A stretch of 64,000 nucleotides of DNA from Salinimicrobium sediminis (GCF_900215295.1 NZ_OCMF01000001.1:248001-312000), one strand, 5' to 3'; positions 26,870 through 37,370 are shown, numbered from the stretch's first letter. The notes: generated from the letters alone by a model not told the origin. Made by a program: numbers and translations.

Positions 26870-27319
26870 TTAAGCCAGCTTTTTTCGCACTATTGTCGAA
26901 ATAGTTTTACCGTCTGCTCTCCCCGCCAGTTCTTTGGAAGCCACTCCCATAACTTTTCCCATATCCTGCATCCCGCTGGCACCGGTTTGGGTGATGATCT
27001 TTTCTACTTCAGCTTCGATTTCCTCTTCGCTCATTTGCTCCGGAAGAAAGCCTTCAATGACTGCCGCCTGGTCGAGCTCAGGCTGTGCCAGGTCTTCTCT
27101 CCCCTGCTCCTTGTATATTGCAGCACTTTCCTTACGTTGTTTTACCAGCCGTTGCAACAATTTTAGCTCCTCGTCCTCGCTGAGACCGTCTCGTCCTGAA
27201 GCATCTGTTTGTGCAAGAAGGATCGCACTTTTTACGGCTCTTAAAGCTTCCAGTTTATTACTGTCTTTCGCGCGCATAGCATCCTTCATTTCGGCCATTA
27301 CCTTATCTTGTAAACTCAT
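26870..27319 (-). CDS. GatB/YqeY domain-containing protein
   Basis: A 149-residue YqeY-type protein, related to the tail domain of the tRNA amidotransferase subunit GatB, which binds tRNA. The start ATG 27319 (MSLQDKVMAEMKDAMRAKD) fits the family; the frame runs further up to 27370 but that part is not conserved in character. Key segments are LRAVKSAILLAQ, LVKQRKESAAIY and GMQDMGKVMGVASKEL. In flavobacteria it commonly follows ftsZ; here a decayed kinase gene lies between them. Its cellular role is not established. Confidence 0.88.
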   Translation of the reverse strand: MSLQDKVMAEMKDAMRAKDSNKLEALRAVKSAILLAQTDASGRDGLSEDEELKLLQRLVKQRKESAAIYKEQGREDLAQPELDQAAVIEGFLPEQMSEEEIEAEVEKIITQTGASGMQDMGKVMGVASKELAGRADGKTISTIVRKKLA

Positions 27320-27387
27320 CTGTATGAAATTTTGATCACTGCGAAGATAGGCAGGAAAACGAAGCACCACAAAACTGAGGTGAAATT

Positions 27388-28075
27388 TTAGTTCTTTTCA
27401 GACCTTTTAGAAACAACTTCCTTTTCTTCAGGTTCCCTTATCAATGGGAGCAAAATACCAAAGCTCGAACCTCTTCCTTCTTCAGTATCAAAATTAATTT
27501 CTCCTCCATGCGTCTTCACAATATCAAATGATAGTGACAGGCCCAGGCCGGTTCCTTCACCAGAAGGTTTCGTACTAAAGAAAGGCTGAAAGATCTTGTG
27601 CCTTATATCTTTTGGAATTCCGGTGCCGTTATCTGAAACCCTAACTTCTGCTTGTGTTTCCAACTCTTTCGTTTGAACAGAAACAACAGGTCGATAATTC
27701 TCCTCGTTAACCGCAGCACTCGCTCGCCGGGCAAGTACAGCATAAAAAGCATGCGTGAACAAATTTATGAGAACCCGCCCCAAATCCTGAGGAACAGCAT
27801 TTATCTTTCCCAAATCCTTTTCATAGGTCGTGACAATCTCAACATCAAACCCCTTGTGTTTGTTTTTAAAACCGTGATAAGCCAGTCTAAGGGAATCTTC
27901 TATAAGTTTATTGGATCTACCGGCTCTTTTTTACCTGTACTGGCGCGACTATGATGCAACATTCCTTTCAAAATGGCATCGGCCCGCTTTCCATGACTGT
28001 CTATTAATTCCAAATTGTGCTGAATATCTTTCATCAATAGATTCGCCTCTTCAAGATTACCTTTTTTAGCTCTTC
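27388..28075 (-). pseudogene. Decayed sensor histidine kinase remnant
   Basis: The intact part (27388-27813) holds an HATPase_c domain: NLFTHAFYAVLARR (N-box, with Thr for Asn at its centre), VSDNGTGIPKDIR (G1), FQPFFSTKPSGEGTGLGLSL (F and G2). Upstream the minus strand still encodes kinase sequence (GKRADAILKGMLHHSRAST) but in other frames: a break near 27916 (after KEPVDP) and another near 28060 in an A run (EELKK/GNLEEANLLM). The phosphorylated His-box and all sensor domains are missing. The remnant ends at the ftsZ terminator. It separates ftsZ from the YqeY gene. Confidence 0.75.
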
Positions 28076-28108
28076 ATAGATTGAAATTTAGAACCCAGAA
28101 TTTTTAAA

Positions 28109-28144
28109 TAAAAAAACCCGAAACCGGGGGGCTGGCTTCGGGTT
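28109..28144 (-). terminator. Terminator at the end of the dcw cluster, after ftsZ
   Basis: AACCCGAA (28115-28122) pairs with TTCGGGTT (28137-28144). On the minus strand it is followed by seven T. It closes the division and cell wall cluster. Confidence 0.8.
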
Positions 28145-28166
28145 AAAAATTGAGGGGCCGGAGGGC

Positions 28167-30176
28167 CTAATCTACATTATCGTGTAAAAAAGAATTATTA
28201 GTCCTGAATCTTATTTCATCATCATCCCCTGTACCTAAAGTAGTACGGGACAATTTTCCTTCTCCAGGGCGTGAACTATCCAAATCTATGCCCTGTCTTT
28301 TATAGGCCGGTTGTCTCTCATATTCATCAACCTTAGAAGGATGATTTCTGAATTTATAATTGAATTCTTTCATTTTCGCCTTTCGTTCAGCAGATCTTTT
28401 TATGAGACTCTCACTGATGGGTACATTGAAAGGATCCATCTCCTCGTCATGTGAAGGTTTAACTTCTTCAGGTTTAGGAGCAGTTTTGGCAACAGGCGCC
28501 GGAGCTGGTGCTGGTGCCGGTGCAGGTGCAGGTGCCGGAGCCGGTTTCTTAAGTTCCGGTTCAAATTCCGGCTTTTGCTTTGCAACAGGCTTGGAATTTT
28601 TCAGCATTTCTTCTACCTGCATATAATCATCTAACGAGTATCGTGTAACCCCGTTATGAGTATTCCTGTTTTGAGGACTAAGTTCTGTTTTCTTTACCGG
28701 TTCATCCATTTCTTCGGTGAGCCTGTGCACGATCTTTTCTTCTCTCTGAGCCTGCGCGTTTTCTTCATGCTTTGGCTGTGGCTGTTCTCTTTTTGGCTCC
28801 TCTCTTTCTGAAGAAGGTGCATTCCTGGGCATATCAAAAGTGAACATGAACTGTTGTTCCCTGGGTTCAGGATTTACAACTTCAGGCTCTCTTACCTCTA
28901 TTTCTTTAGTACTATCTGTAATAATGAAGTCAGGTTCTTTAGCAGGCTTCACCTCCTCATAAACAACATCCATATTTTTTACAGCTTCCGAAGGATAGTT
29001 ACTCTCCGGCTCTTCTTCGATCTCCTCTTCCTCCTCTAAAGACAGGGTGTGGACAATTTTATTTTCCTGTGCAGGGGCAGGACCGTCAAAAACCGAAGAT
29101 GTTTTCTTTGGAGAAAGTTCGTGTTCGGCTTTTTGCTCATCCTCCAGGGTGTGGATGATCTTTTTGGCTTCGGTATTTACGATCTCATTTTGTTGCTCCA
29201 CGTCAAAACCCGTAGCAATTATGGTTACAGAAATGGCGTCATCAAGGCTTTCGTCTTCACCTACACCCATTATGATGTTGGCGCTGTGGCCGGCTTCTGC
29301 CTGGATATGATCTGAAATTTCCCCAATCTCATCAATAGTGATCTCTTCGGAACCGGAAATGATAAGCAGCAACACATTTTTGGCACCGGTGATCTTATTA
29401 TCGTTAAGAAGTGGAGAATCAAGAGCTTTAATAATGGCATCCTGAGCACGGTTTCCACCGGAAGCCTGTGCAGATCCCATAATAGCTGTACCACTATTGC
29501 TAAGAACGGTCTTAGCATCACGTAAGTCAATGTTTTGGGTATAGTGATGAGTAATTACTTCGGCAATTCCTCTGGAAGCTGTAGCAAGAACTTCGTCTGC
29601 CTTGGAAAATCCGGCTTTAAAGCCAAGGTTTCCGTAAACCTCTCTAAGTTTATTATTATTGATCACAATAAGTGAATCCACCTGCTTCCGAAGATTTTCT
29701 ACTCCGTGTTGGGCCTGTTCACATCTTGTTTTTCCTTCAAACTGAAATGGAATAGTTACGATCCCCACCGTAAGTATCCCCATATCTTTTGCCTGTTTGG
29801 CGATGATTGGCGCAGCTCCTGTACCTGTACCCCCACCCATTCCGGCAGTGATAAATACCATTTTGGTATTGGTGTCTAAAAGTGCTCTTATCTCGTCAAA
29901 ACTTTCCTCTGCTGCTTTGCGACCGACTTCAGGATCGGCGCCGGCTCCCAGACCTTCAGTTTCTCTAACTCCCAACTGAATTTTGTTTGGAACGGGGCTG
30001 TTTTCAAGGGCTTGTGCATCTGTGTTACAAATCACGAAATCAACCCCCTTGATCCCTTGCTGGAACATGTGGTTGATCGCGTTACTTCCTCCTCCACCTA
30101 CACCAATAACTTTTATAACGTTCGATTGATTCTTGGGGAGATCGAATGTGATGTTTCCGAATTCTGTGCTGCTCAT
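28167..30176 (-). CDS. ftsZ: Cell division protein FtsZ with long C-terminal linker
   Basis: FtsZ is the tubulin-like GTPase that forms the division ring. The GTPase core (about 15-335) has GVGGGGSNAINHM, the tubulin signature GGGTGTGAAPIIAKQAKD and the T7 region with KADEVLATASRG. After it comes an unusually long linker of about 330 residues, rich in Glu/Pro/Lys, with a Pro-Ala repeat around residues 535-560 (DNA about 28495-28545). The last residues RFRTNNSFLHDNVD are the clade-type tail. At 669 residues it is much longer than the E. coli protein (383), as usual in flavobacteria. It is the last gene of the dcw cluster, 69 bases after ftsA. Confidence 0.96.
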   Translation of the reverse strand: MSSTEFGNITFDLPKNQSNVIKVIGVGGGGSNAINHMFQQGIKGVDFVICNTDAQALENSPVPNKIQLGVRETEGLGAGADPEVGRKAAEESFDEIRALLDTNTKMVFITAGMGGGTGTGAAPIIAKQAKDMGILTVGIVTIPFQFEGKTRCEQAQHGVENLRKQVDSLIVINNNKLREVYGNLGFKAGFSKADEVLATASRGIAEVITHHYTQNIDLRDAKTVLSNSGTAIMGSAQASGGNRAQDAIIKALDSPLLNDNKITGAKNVLLLIISGSEEITIDEIGEISDHIQAEAGHSANIIMGVGEDESLDDAISVTIIATGFDVEQQNEIVNTEAKKIIHTLEDEQKAEHELSPKKTSSVFDGPAPAQENKIVHTLSLEEEEEIEEEPESNYPSEAVKNMDVVYEEVKPAKEPDFIITDSTKEIEVREPEVVNPEPREQQFMFTFDMPRNAPSSEREEPKREQPQPKHEENAQAQREEKIVHRLTEEMDEPVKKTELSPQNRNTHNGVTRYSLDDYMQVEEMLKNSKPVAKQKPEFEPELKKPAPAPAPAPAPAPAPAPVAKTAPKPEEVKPSHDEEMDPFNVPISESLIKRSAERKAKMKEFNYKFRNHPSKVDEYERQPAYKRQGIDLDSSRPGEGKLSRTTLGTGDDDEIRFRTNNSFLHDNVD

Positions 30177-30245
30177 AAATTCTGTTTTACTGGTTTTGTA
30201 CTTCTTTTATCTTTCTTTTTCATAGTTATTTCTTCGCCGATTTTT

Positions 30246-31598
30246 CTACTCGGCGTTGTCTAAAAAATCCTTGAACTTTTCAAACCATTTCTCAAATATT
30301 GTCTTGCGCGGCTGACTGATAGTCGTTTGCTCCTCACGCTGATATTCTTCTTCGGAAGGTGTAGCGGCTGGCGTTTCACTTTCCTGCCGAATTTCTTCGG
30401 TAGCTGCTGCCTCTTCTTCTTTTGCCGGAGATTTAAGGTTGATCTCCAGACTGTTCAACACCAATCCTACTGCCGTAGCATAAACCGGGCTGGTAGTTTC
30501 TGAATCGCTGTCACCGGCTAAATGTTCGTTTGGATAACCAATCCTGGTATCCATCCCGGTGATATACTCAACTAACTGCTTGATGTGCTTCAACTGTGCA
30601 CCCCCTCCTGTTAGTACGATCCCCGCGATCAGCTTTTTCTTTTGCTCTTCATGGCCGTAGTTCTTGATCTCCAGGTAAACCTGATCAATGATCTCCACAA
30701 CTCTCGCGTGGATGATCTTGGAAAGGTTCTTTAAAGTGATCTCTTTGGGTTCTCTTCCACGAAGTCCGGGTATGGAAACGATTTCGTTATCCTTATTCTC
30801 TCCCGGCCATGCCGATCCAAATTTCACTTTCAGTAATTCTGCCTGCTTTTCAATGATCGAACAGCCTTCCTTGATATCTTCGGTGATCACCCCGCCACCA
30901 AAAGGAATTACGGCAGTGTGACGAATAATTCCGTCTTTGAAGATGGCGAGGTCTGTTGTTCCGCCTCCAATATCTACCAGGGCAACTCCGGCCTCTTTTT
31001 CTTCCTGGCTTAAAACTGCATTTGCAGAAGCCAAAGGTTCCAAAGTAACAGCCGATAATTCCAATCCTGCACTTTTCACACATCTTCCCACATTTCTAAT
31101 GGAGGAAACCTGTCCTACTACCACGTGGAAATTCGCTTCCAGCCTTCCCCCGTACATTCCTATGGGTTCTTTGATCTCTGCCTGCCCGTCAACCTTAAAT
31201 TCCTGCGGCAACACGTGGATGATCTCCTCACCCGGAAGCATTACCAGCTTATGCACCTGGTTGCAAAGGGTCTCAATATCACTGGCATCGATCACCTCAT
31301 CGGGATTAGGACGCGTGATATAATCACTATGTTGTAAACTGCGTATGTGCTGGCCGGCAATACCTACCACCACATCTTTTATTTTCATTCCACTATCTGC
31401 TTCAGCCTCCTGTATCGCCTGCTGGATAGACTGGATTGTTTGTGTAATATTATTTACCACCCCACGGTGTACCCCAAGGCTCTTTGCCTTTCCAATGCCA
31501 ATGATCTCCATTTTCCCGTAATCATTTTTACGGCCAATCATGGCTACGATCTTAGTAGTTCCAATATCTAAGCCTACTGCGATGTCGTTTTGTTCCAT
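30246..31598 (-). CDS. ftsA: Cell division protein FtsA
   Basis: FtsA is an actin-like ATPase that tethers FtsZ to the membrane. The 450-residue protein has the phosphate-1 motif GLDIGTTKIVAMIG, the SHS2-type 1C subdomain (about 85-165), phosphate-2 VALVDIGGGTTDLAIF and the adenosine loop GIVLTGGGAQLKHI. The C-terminal end (IFEKWFEKFKDFLDNAE) is an amphipathic helix that should bind the membrane, behind a Glu-rich linker. It lies 3 bases after ftsQ. Confidence 0.95.
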   Translation of the reverse strand: MEQNDIAVGLDIGTTKIVAMIGRKNDYGKMEIIGIGKAKSLGVHRGVVNNITQTIQSIQQAIQEAEADSGMKIKDVVVGIAGQHIRSLQHSDYITRPNPDEVIDASDIETLCNQVHKLVMLPGEEIIHVLPQEFKVDGQAEIKEPIGMYGGRLEANFHVVVGQVSSIRNVGRCVKSAGLELSAVTLEPLASANAVLSQEEKEAGVALVDIGGGTTDLAIFKDGIIRHTAVIPFGGGVITEDIKEGCSIIEKQAELLKVKFGSAWPGENKDNEIVSIPGLRGREPKEITLKNLSKIIHARVVEIIDQVYLEIKNYGHEEQKKKLIAGIVLTGGGAQLKHIKQLVEYITGMDTRIGYPNEHLAGDSDSETTSPVYATAVGLVLNSLEINLKSPAKEEEAAATEEIRQESETPAATPSEEEYQREEQTTISQPRKTIFEKWFEKFKDFLDNAE

Positions 31599-31601
31599 AC
31601 T

Positions 31602-32318
31602 TTATTTTTTAGTGCACACAACCTGGTCGCCAAATTGTAGATCCACTTTTTCATATGCGTCAAGCTTTTTATCCTTTAGCGCCTTTTGATAAAAAGCTTT
31701 AAAATTTTTAAACTTCAATTCAATATCCTTCACCTCTCCAAACATCAGCACAAAATCGAGCTGCCTCAGGTGAATTTGATACTTCCCGTTTGGCAACCGA
31801 TGAAGACCGGTAACGTGCCGCGTGAGGAATTCATCCTTGGTGATAAAATCCATCAATGGATATACTTCTTTCAACTGGTCTTCTCTCACCCCCGTTACCA
31901 GAGGCACCCTTGCCGAATAATATTCTGAAAGCGGCATTTTAAATCCGTGTCTGTCAAGGTAAAATGGCGCACTTGCCAGGACTCTGGCCAAAGGTTTCCT
32001 TTGTGTAATCTCTGCCCCCAATTTTCCATCAACAGTAAGAAAGACTTCAGCGTTTTCAACCATCTCATGAGCCTCCAGCAGGGTCTCCACCCTATTCAAA
32101 TCTAAAGCTTCTTTACCTATGCTCTTAACCCTTACCTCATTTTGTATTAACAATTTATTAACCGCTTCTTCAGTGAGATACAGGTTTTCATTGTTGGTGA
32201 AATGAAGATTTACATCGGAAAGAATTCTCGTGCTGTTGCGCTTTTCAGCGAATGCAAATAAAAAGAACACCACGCCAAGGAGCAAAAAGATCTTTATGTA
32301 ATTCCAGTTAATTTTCAC
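31602..32318 (-). CDS. ftsQ: Cell division protein FtsQ
   Basis: FtsQ is a bitopic inner-membrane protein that links early and late division proteins. The 238 residues hold a short cytoplasmic N-terminus, one TM (about 8-24, IFLLLGVVFFLFAFA), a POTRA-like region with LLEAHEMVENAEVFLTVDGK and the beta domain. Length and place between murC and ftsA support the name, because sequence conservation in this family is low. It overlaps the end of murC by 11 bases. Confidence 0.85.
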   Translation of the reverse strand: MKINWNYIKIFLLLGVVFFLFAFAEKRNSTRILSDVNLHFTNNENLYLTEEAVNKLLIQNEVRVKSIGKEALDLNRVETLLEAHEMVENAEVFLTVDGKLGAEITQRKPLARVLASAPFYLDRHGFKMPLSEYYSARVPLVTGVREDQLKEVYPLMDFITKDEFLTRHVTGLHRLPNGKYQIHLRQLDFVLMFGEVKDIELKFKNFKAFYQKALKDKKLDAYEKVDLQFGDQVVCTKK

Positions 32319-33663
32319 CTGTCAGATTTTTCCTGATTTTCTCTACTTCTTCCCCTATGTCACCGGCTCCCATAAGTACAACAACCTCAGCATTTTTGCT
32401 TTTGATCACTGCAGAAAGCTGCTCTTTTTGAACCAGCTGTTTTTTATCATTTTTGACCAGCTTCAGGAGCCATTCTGAAGTTACTCCATCAATAGGTTTC
32501 TCCCTCGCCGGATAAATATCAAGCAGCAGCAATTCATCGAACAGGCTGAGGCTTTCTGCAAAACCTTCAGCAAAATCCTTTGTTCTGCTAAAAAGATGCG
32601 GCTGAAAAACCGCCAGCACGCGCTTCCCCGGATGCATTTCGCTCACCGCCTGATGCACTGCTGCAATTTCTGCAGGATGATGGGCATAATCGTCGATCAA
32701 AACAAGGTCTTCCATCTTGATGCGATAGGAAAATCTCCTGTGCACCCCTTTAAACGAAGCCAAAGCCCCGGCAAGCAATTCGGGGGGGGCACCGAATTCC
32801 ATTGCCATTGCAAGGGCTGTGACTGCATTTTGTAAGTTATGTTTTCCCGGAAGGCTTAGTTCAAAGCCATTGTAGGTTCCTTTCTGTGTTTTGAGATCGA
32901 AGTGATAACTGCCGTTTTTGACGCTTATGTTAACGGCAGCAATATCTGCATCATCATCAATTCCTATTGAGATACCATCAAGTGGCAGACCATTGGCATA
33001 AAACAGTTTGCCATCTTCCGGTACCAGGGAGGCAAATTCCTTAAAAGAGGCCTTGATAGTATTATCATCTCCATAGATATCCAGGTGATCTGCATCCATT
33101 GAGGTGATAGCAGCAATGTTTGGTGCCAGTCGCAAAAATGATCTGTCAAATTCATCGGCTTCCACGACCATGGCCTCATTTCCATCAAGGAGCAGGTTCG
33201 AATTAAAATTCTCTGCTATTCCTCCCAAAAATGCGGTTATTTTACTTCCGCTTGCTTTAAGCAAATGCGCCAACATGCTGCTGGTGGTAGTTTTACCGTG
33301 TGTTCCTGCAACTGCCAGGGTAAAATGGCCCTTGGTAAGATTCCCCAGTACCACAGAACGTTTTTCCATGGTATAACTGTCGGCTGTAAAATGTAGGTAT
33401 TGAGGATGCTCCTGCGGAATGGCGGGGGTGTAAACGATGAGGCTTTCTCTGTCTTCCAGAATTTCCAACGGCAGATCTTCCACTTTGTCTGAAGTGATCA
33501 CCTCAATACCTTCAGCCTCTAGTTTTCTTGTGAGTTCGGTTGCAGTACGATCATATCCTGAAACATTCTTCCCTTCAGCATTAAAATAGCGGGCCAGGGC
33601 ACTCATGCCTATGCCGCCAATGCCTATGAAATATATGTTCTTTATGTGCTCGTAATGGCTCAC
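32308..33663 (-). CDS. murC: UDP-N-acetylmuramate--L-alanine ligase MurC
   Basis: MurC adds L-alanine to UDP-MurNAc, the first step of the peptide stem, in the cytoplasm. The 451 residues show the N-terminal UDP-binding loop FIGIGGIGMSALA, the ATP P-loop AGTHGKTTTSSML, the Mur-ligase residues in VVEADEFDRSF and DADHLDIYGD, and the C-terminal domain with DDYAHHPAEI, diagnostic for MurC. It overlaps murG by one base. Confidence 0.96.
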   Translation of the reverse strand: MSHYEHIKNIYFIGIGGIGMSALARYFNAEGKNVSGYDRTATELTRKLEAEGIEVITSDKVEDLPLEILEDRESLIVYTPAIPQEHPQYLHFTADSYTMEKRSVVLGNLTKGHFTLAVAGTHGKTTTSSMLAHLLKASGSKITAFLGGIAENFNSNLLLDGNEAMVVEADEFDRSFLRLAPNIAAITSMDADHLDIYGDDNTIKASFKEFASLVPEDGKLFYANGLPLDGISIGIDDDADIAAVNISVKNGSYHFDLKTQKGTYNGFELSLPGKHNLQNAVTALAMAMEFGAPPELLAGALASFKGVHRRFSYRIKMEDLVLIDDYAHHPAEIAAVHQAVSEMHPGKRVLAVFQPHLFSRTKDFAEGFAESLSLFDELLLLDIYPAREKPIDGVTSEWLLKLVKNDKKQLVQKEQLSAVIKSKNAEVVVLMGAGDIGEEVEKIRKNLTGEN

Positions 33664-34766
33664 TATCTTCTTGTTTTAAGCAACTTTTCTACTTCGTTCA
33701 CGATATTAGCCGTTGCAAATGGCTTTTCAAGTTTTTTGATATTTCTGGCCAGACTTTTCATTTTTTCGTCTGTCTCCACCAATGGAAAAAAGATCGACCT
33801 GAAGCCCTGTTCCAAATGACTTTCTGAAAGCACGATGGCAGCATCACTTTCGGCTACCGCCATGGCATTTTTCGTTTGGTGATCTTCAGCAACATTAGGT
33901 GACGGAATGAACACCACCGGTTTCCCTACAATGCACAATTCTGATACCGTTCCGGCTCCGGCCCGGGATATAATAATATCGGCAGCTGCATAGGCAAGGT
34001 CCATCCGCTTCAAAAATGCGAAAGTCTGAATGTTTTCTTTTTCGGCATATTTGCTGTACTCTTCAAAATAGAGGCTTCCCGTTTGCCAGAGGAGCTGCAA
34101 ATCATGTTTGGCAAATTCCTTCAGGTTTTCCTCGACCAACTGGTTTATCTTACGGGCACCCAAGCTTCCGCCAAGCACCAGCACGGTCTTTTTTGCAGGA
34201 TCAATTCCGAAGAAAGCCAAGGCTTCCTCCCTTTTGGAGCTTACATCAAGCAGGTCCTGCCGTACAGGATTTCCTGTAAGCACGATCTTTTCTGATGGAA
34301 AGAACCGCTCCATATCCGGGTAGGCAGTACAAATAGTATTTGCACCTTTTGCCAGTAATTTATTAGTGATGCCAGGATATGAATTCTGCTCCTGGATCAA
34401 AGTGGGGATATTTTCCCTGTTTGCCATTTGCAGTAAAGGTCCGCTGGCGAATCCGCCGGTCCCGATCACCACATCGGGTTGAAATTTTTTAATAATATCC
34501 CGAGCTTTCCACAAGCTCTTAACAAGCTTAACCGGAAAAAGCAGGTTTTTAGCAGTAAGCCTGCGCTGAATTCCGCTTATCCAAAGGCCTTCGATCTTGT
34601 AACCGGCTTCGGGAACTTTTTGCATTTCCATGCGATCTTCGGCCCCTACAAAAAGGATCTCGCAGGTAGGGTACCGCAATTTCAACTCATTGGCAATAGA
34701 GATCGCCGGGAAGATGTGCCCTCCCGTGCCGCCGCCTGATATAATTACCCGTAGCTGATTTGTCAT
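33663..34766 (-). CDS. murG: UDP-GlcNAc:undecaprenyl-PP-MurNAc-pentapeptide GlcNAc transferase MurG
   Basis: MurG turns lipid I into lipid II on the cytoplasmic face of the membrane. The 367-residue GT28 protein has the Gly loop [55 protein letters not shown] and the sugar-nucleotide site [12 protein letters not shown]. It overlaps ftsW by 4 bases and murC by 1, so translation is tightly coupled. Confidence 0.96.
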   Translation of the reverse strand: MTNQLRVIISGGGTGGHIFPAISIANELKLRYPTCEILFVGAEDRMEMQKVPEAGYKIEGLWISGIQRRLTAKNLLFPVKLVKSLWKARDIIKKFQPDVVIGTGGFASGPLLQMANRENIPTLIQEQNSYPGITNKLLAKGANTICTAYPDMERFFPSEKIVLTGNPVRQDLLDVSSKREEALAFFGIDPAKKTVLVLGGSLGARKINQLVEENLKEFAKHDLQLLWQTGSLYFEEYSKYAEKENIQTFAFLKRMDLAYAAADIIISRAGAGTVSELCIVGKPVVFIPSPNVAEDHQTKNAMAVAESDAAIVLSESHLEQGFRSIFFPLVETDEKMKSLARNIKKLEKPFATANIVNEVEKLLKTRR

Positions 34767-35971
34767 ATTGCCTCGCTTAAAATTTCTAATGGATTATCTG
34801 CATCTCCCAATCTTTCCTCTCTTTGTTGTTGCAGCTCTTCTTCCCGTTTGGCACTAACACTTAACACCATTCCCAATGCCAGGCAGGTCATCCAGATCGA
34901 GGATCCCCCGCTACTGATTAAAGGCAGGTTTTGCCCCGTTACCGGGAATAACTCCACAGCTACCGCCATGTTTACCAACGCCTGAAAAACAATTGGCAGG
35001 CCAACACCTATGACCAGCAGTTTTCCAAAAATTGAATTAGCCTTGGTTGCAACAATTATGATCCTAAAGAACAGCAGCAAATAAACACTCATTACTCCAA
35101 GGCCGCCAATAAGGCCCATTTCCTCAATAATTATCGCATAAATAAAATCTGAAGAAGACTGCGGCAGGAAGTTACGCTGCACGCTCTTTCCAATTCCCTG
35201 CCCTGTTACTCCGCCACTCGCAATTGCGATCTTGGCTTTTTCTATCTGGTAATCGGCTTCAGTAACTTCATCATTTGAAAAGTTTTCGACTCTGCTTATC
35301 CAGGTATCAACCCGGTTGGGAAACAACCCCGGAAAAGCCTTTGCTGTCAGCATAAATATTGACAGGAAGATAATTCCGGCGCCAAGGATAGCGGCCAGAT
35401 ACTTCAAGGGATAACCTCCAATAAAAACTACCAGCAGCACCATGGCAAATAAAATAGCCGTAGTAGAAAAATTGGCCGGCAAGATCAAGCCCAACACTAG
35501 TGCCACAGGCAGCCAGAGAGGGATGATGGATTGCTTAAAAGTGAAAGGTTTATCCTTCATTTTCGCCATATATCTCGCTACATAAGTGAGCAGTACGACC
35601 GATGCTAACGTGGAGGTTTGAAAGGTTTTATTTAAAAATGGAATGGTAACCCAGCGACTTGCGTTGGCCCCGTCTATCACCATTCCCTGCGAAACTGTAA
35701 AGGCTAGCAGCAGAACTAAAATGGGTAACACCAGTATCGATAGGCCAACAAAATAATGGTAGGGAACTTTATGTACGAAAAACATGATCACGAAGCCAAG
35801 GAAAAGGTAGATGAAGTGGTTTACCAGGTACGGGAACGTGCTTCCGTCACCGTAAAGGTACGCCAGGTTACTACTGGCACTGTACACGGGCAGGAACGAA
35901 AAAATCGCCAGCAACCCGGCCGCAGCCCAGATAGTTTTATCACCTTTTATCCTTGAAAAAAATTCTGTCAT
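34763..35971 (-). CDS. ftsW: Septal peptidoglycan polymerase FtsW (SEDS family)
   Basis: FtsW is the multi-pass SEDS glycosyltransferase that polymerises lipid II at the septum together with its class B penicillin-binding protein. The 402 residues show about ten TMs and the family signature near the C-terminus, [20 protein letters not shown]. Its place inside the dcw cluster supports FtsW over the elongation paralogue RodA. The C-terminus is a charged cytoplasmic tail. Confidence 0.93.
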   Translation of the reverse strand: MTEFFSRIKGDKTIWAAAGLLAIFSFLPVYSASSNLAYLYGDGSTFPYLVNHFIYLFLGFVIMFFVHKVPYHYFVGLSILVLPILVLLLAFTVSQGMVIDGANASRWVTIPFLNKTFQTSTLASVVLLTYVARYMAKMKDKPFTFKQSIIPLWLPVALVLGLILPANFSTTAILFAMVLLVVFIGGYPLKYLAAILGAGIIFLSIFMLTAKAFPGLFPNRVDTWISRVENFSNDEVTEADYQIEKAKIAIASGGVTGQGIGKSVQRNFLPQSSSDFIYAIIIEEMGLIGGLGVMSVYLLLFFRIIIVATKANSIFGKLLVIGVGLPIVFQALVNMAVAVELFPVTGQNLPLISSGGSSIWMTCLALGMVLSVSAKREEELQQQREERLGDADNPLEILSEAI

Positions 35972-35999
35972 GAATTCTCCTTTTTGACCTTTTATATTT

Positions 36000-37370
36000 T
36001 TACAGCTTTCTTACTGCTTCTTTGAATTGTCTCCCCCTGTCTTCGTAATTCTGAAACAGATCAAAACTTGCACAAGCCGGAGAAAGCAATACTGTATCTC
36101 CTTTTTCAGCCAGTTTATAAGCCTGGTTTACGGCATCTTCCATAGAGCGGGTTTCCACAATGGTATCCACACAATTCCCGAAGGCATTGAGGATAGGCTC
36201 GTTATTGATTCCCAGGCAAACGATCGCCTTTACTTTTTCATTGACCAGTGGAAGCAGATCTGAATATTCATTGCCTTTATCCACCCCTCCAACGATCCAT
36301 ACGGTTTCAGATTCCATGCTTTCCAGGGCATAGTAAGTGGCGTTCACGTTAGTGGCTTTTGAATCATTGATGTATTGAACATTGTTGATCTTAAGCACCT
36401 TTTCAAGCCGGTGTTCCACCCCCTGAAAACTTTCCATGCTCTGTCTTATTGTTTCTTTTCTTATGCGTAATAATTGTGCAACAGTAGCTGCAGCCATCGC
36501 ATTCTTGGCGTTGTGTTTTCCTTCTAGGGTTAAATTTGATGTTGGCATGGTCAATTCTGAATTATCTGTACGAATAATAATTTGTTCATCTTTTATAAAA
36601 GCTCCTTTTTCGAATTCCTCCCGGAGGGAAAAAGGCAATTTTTGGGACTGGATTGGATTTTCCTGCAGCCATTTCATGATCACAGGATCATCGGCATCAT
36701 ATATGAAATAGTCTTTCTCTGTTTGGTTCTTTACAATCCGGAATTTACTTGCGATATACCGGTTAAAATCATACTTATAGCGGTCAAGATGATCTGGGGT
36801 AATATTGGTTAATACTGCGATGTGGGGACAAAAATTCTCTATCCCGTCCAACTGAAAACTGCTTAGCTCCAAGACGTAATGATCTGCGTTGGTTTCGGCT
36901 ACCTGTTTGGCAAAACTTTGCCCCACATTGCCGGCCATTCCCACATTGAGACCGCCCTCTTTCAAGAGGTGGTGCGTAAGCATGGTGGTAGTGGTTTTCC
37001 CATTGCTGCCGGTAATTCCTACCAGCACTGCGTTGGTATAGGTATAGGCAAACTCAATTTCAGAGATTACCGGAATTCCTTTTTCTCTTAACCGACTGAC
37101 GAGGGGGGTATCGTCAGGAATTCCCGGACTTTTCATGACCAGGTCGGCTTTGAGAATTTTTTCTTCGGAATGTTTTTCATCTTCCCATTCTATCCCGTGT
37201 TCTTCCAGCTGAAGCCGGAATTTATCTGCAATCTTACCCCTGTCTGAAACAAATGTGCGAAAGCCTTCCTTCTTTCCAAGGATGGCAGTACCGACACCGC
37301 TTTCTCCACCGCCAAGGATGACGAGGAAATTTCGATGCTCTCTTCCGCTATTTGCTGCTCCTGCGCTCAT
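36000..37370 (-). CDS. murD: UDP-N-acetylmuramoylalanine--D-glutamate ligase MurD
   Basis: MurD adds D-glutamate to UDP-MurNAc-L-Ala. The 456 residues include the N-terminal loop LVILGGGESGVGTAIL, the P-loop GITGSNGKTTTTML, LTNITPDHLDRY and the C-terminal YINDSKATNVNATYYAL. The ATG 37370 overlaps the mraY stop (TAATG) but gives about 14 extra N-terminal residues compared with the usual start; no better in-frame ATG was seen. Confidence 0.95.
   Translation of the reverse strand: MSAGAANSGREHRNFLVILGGGESGVGTAILGKKEGFRTFVSDRGKIADKFRLQLEEHGIEWEDEKHSEEKILKADLVMKSPGIPDDTPLVSRLREKGIPVISEIEFAYTYTNAVLVGITGSNGKTTTTMLTHHLLKEGGLNVGMAGNVGQSFAKQVAETNADHYVLELSSFQLDGIENFCPHIAVLTNITPDHLDRYKYDFNRYIASKFRIVKNQTEKDYFIYDADDPVIMKWLQENPIQSQKLPFSLREEFEKGAFIKDEQIIIRTDNSELTMPTSNLTLEGKHNAKNAMAAATVAQLLRIRKETIRQSMESFQGVEHRLEKVLKINNVQYINDSKATNVNATYYALESMESETVWIVGGVDKGNEYSDLLPLVNEKVKAIVCLGINNEPILNAFGNCVDTIVETRSMEDAVNQAYKLAEKGDTVLLSPACASFDLFQNYEDRGRQFKEAVRKL

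Noticed and set aside
27320-27370. Longer N-terminus of the YqeY protein
   Set aside because: The family start MSLQDK at 27319 fits; the extra 17 residues do not.
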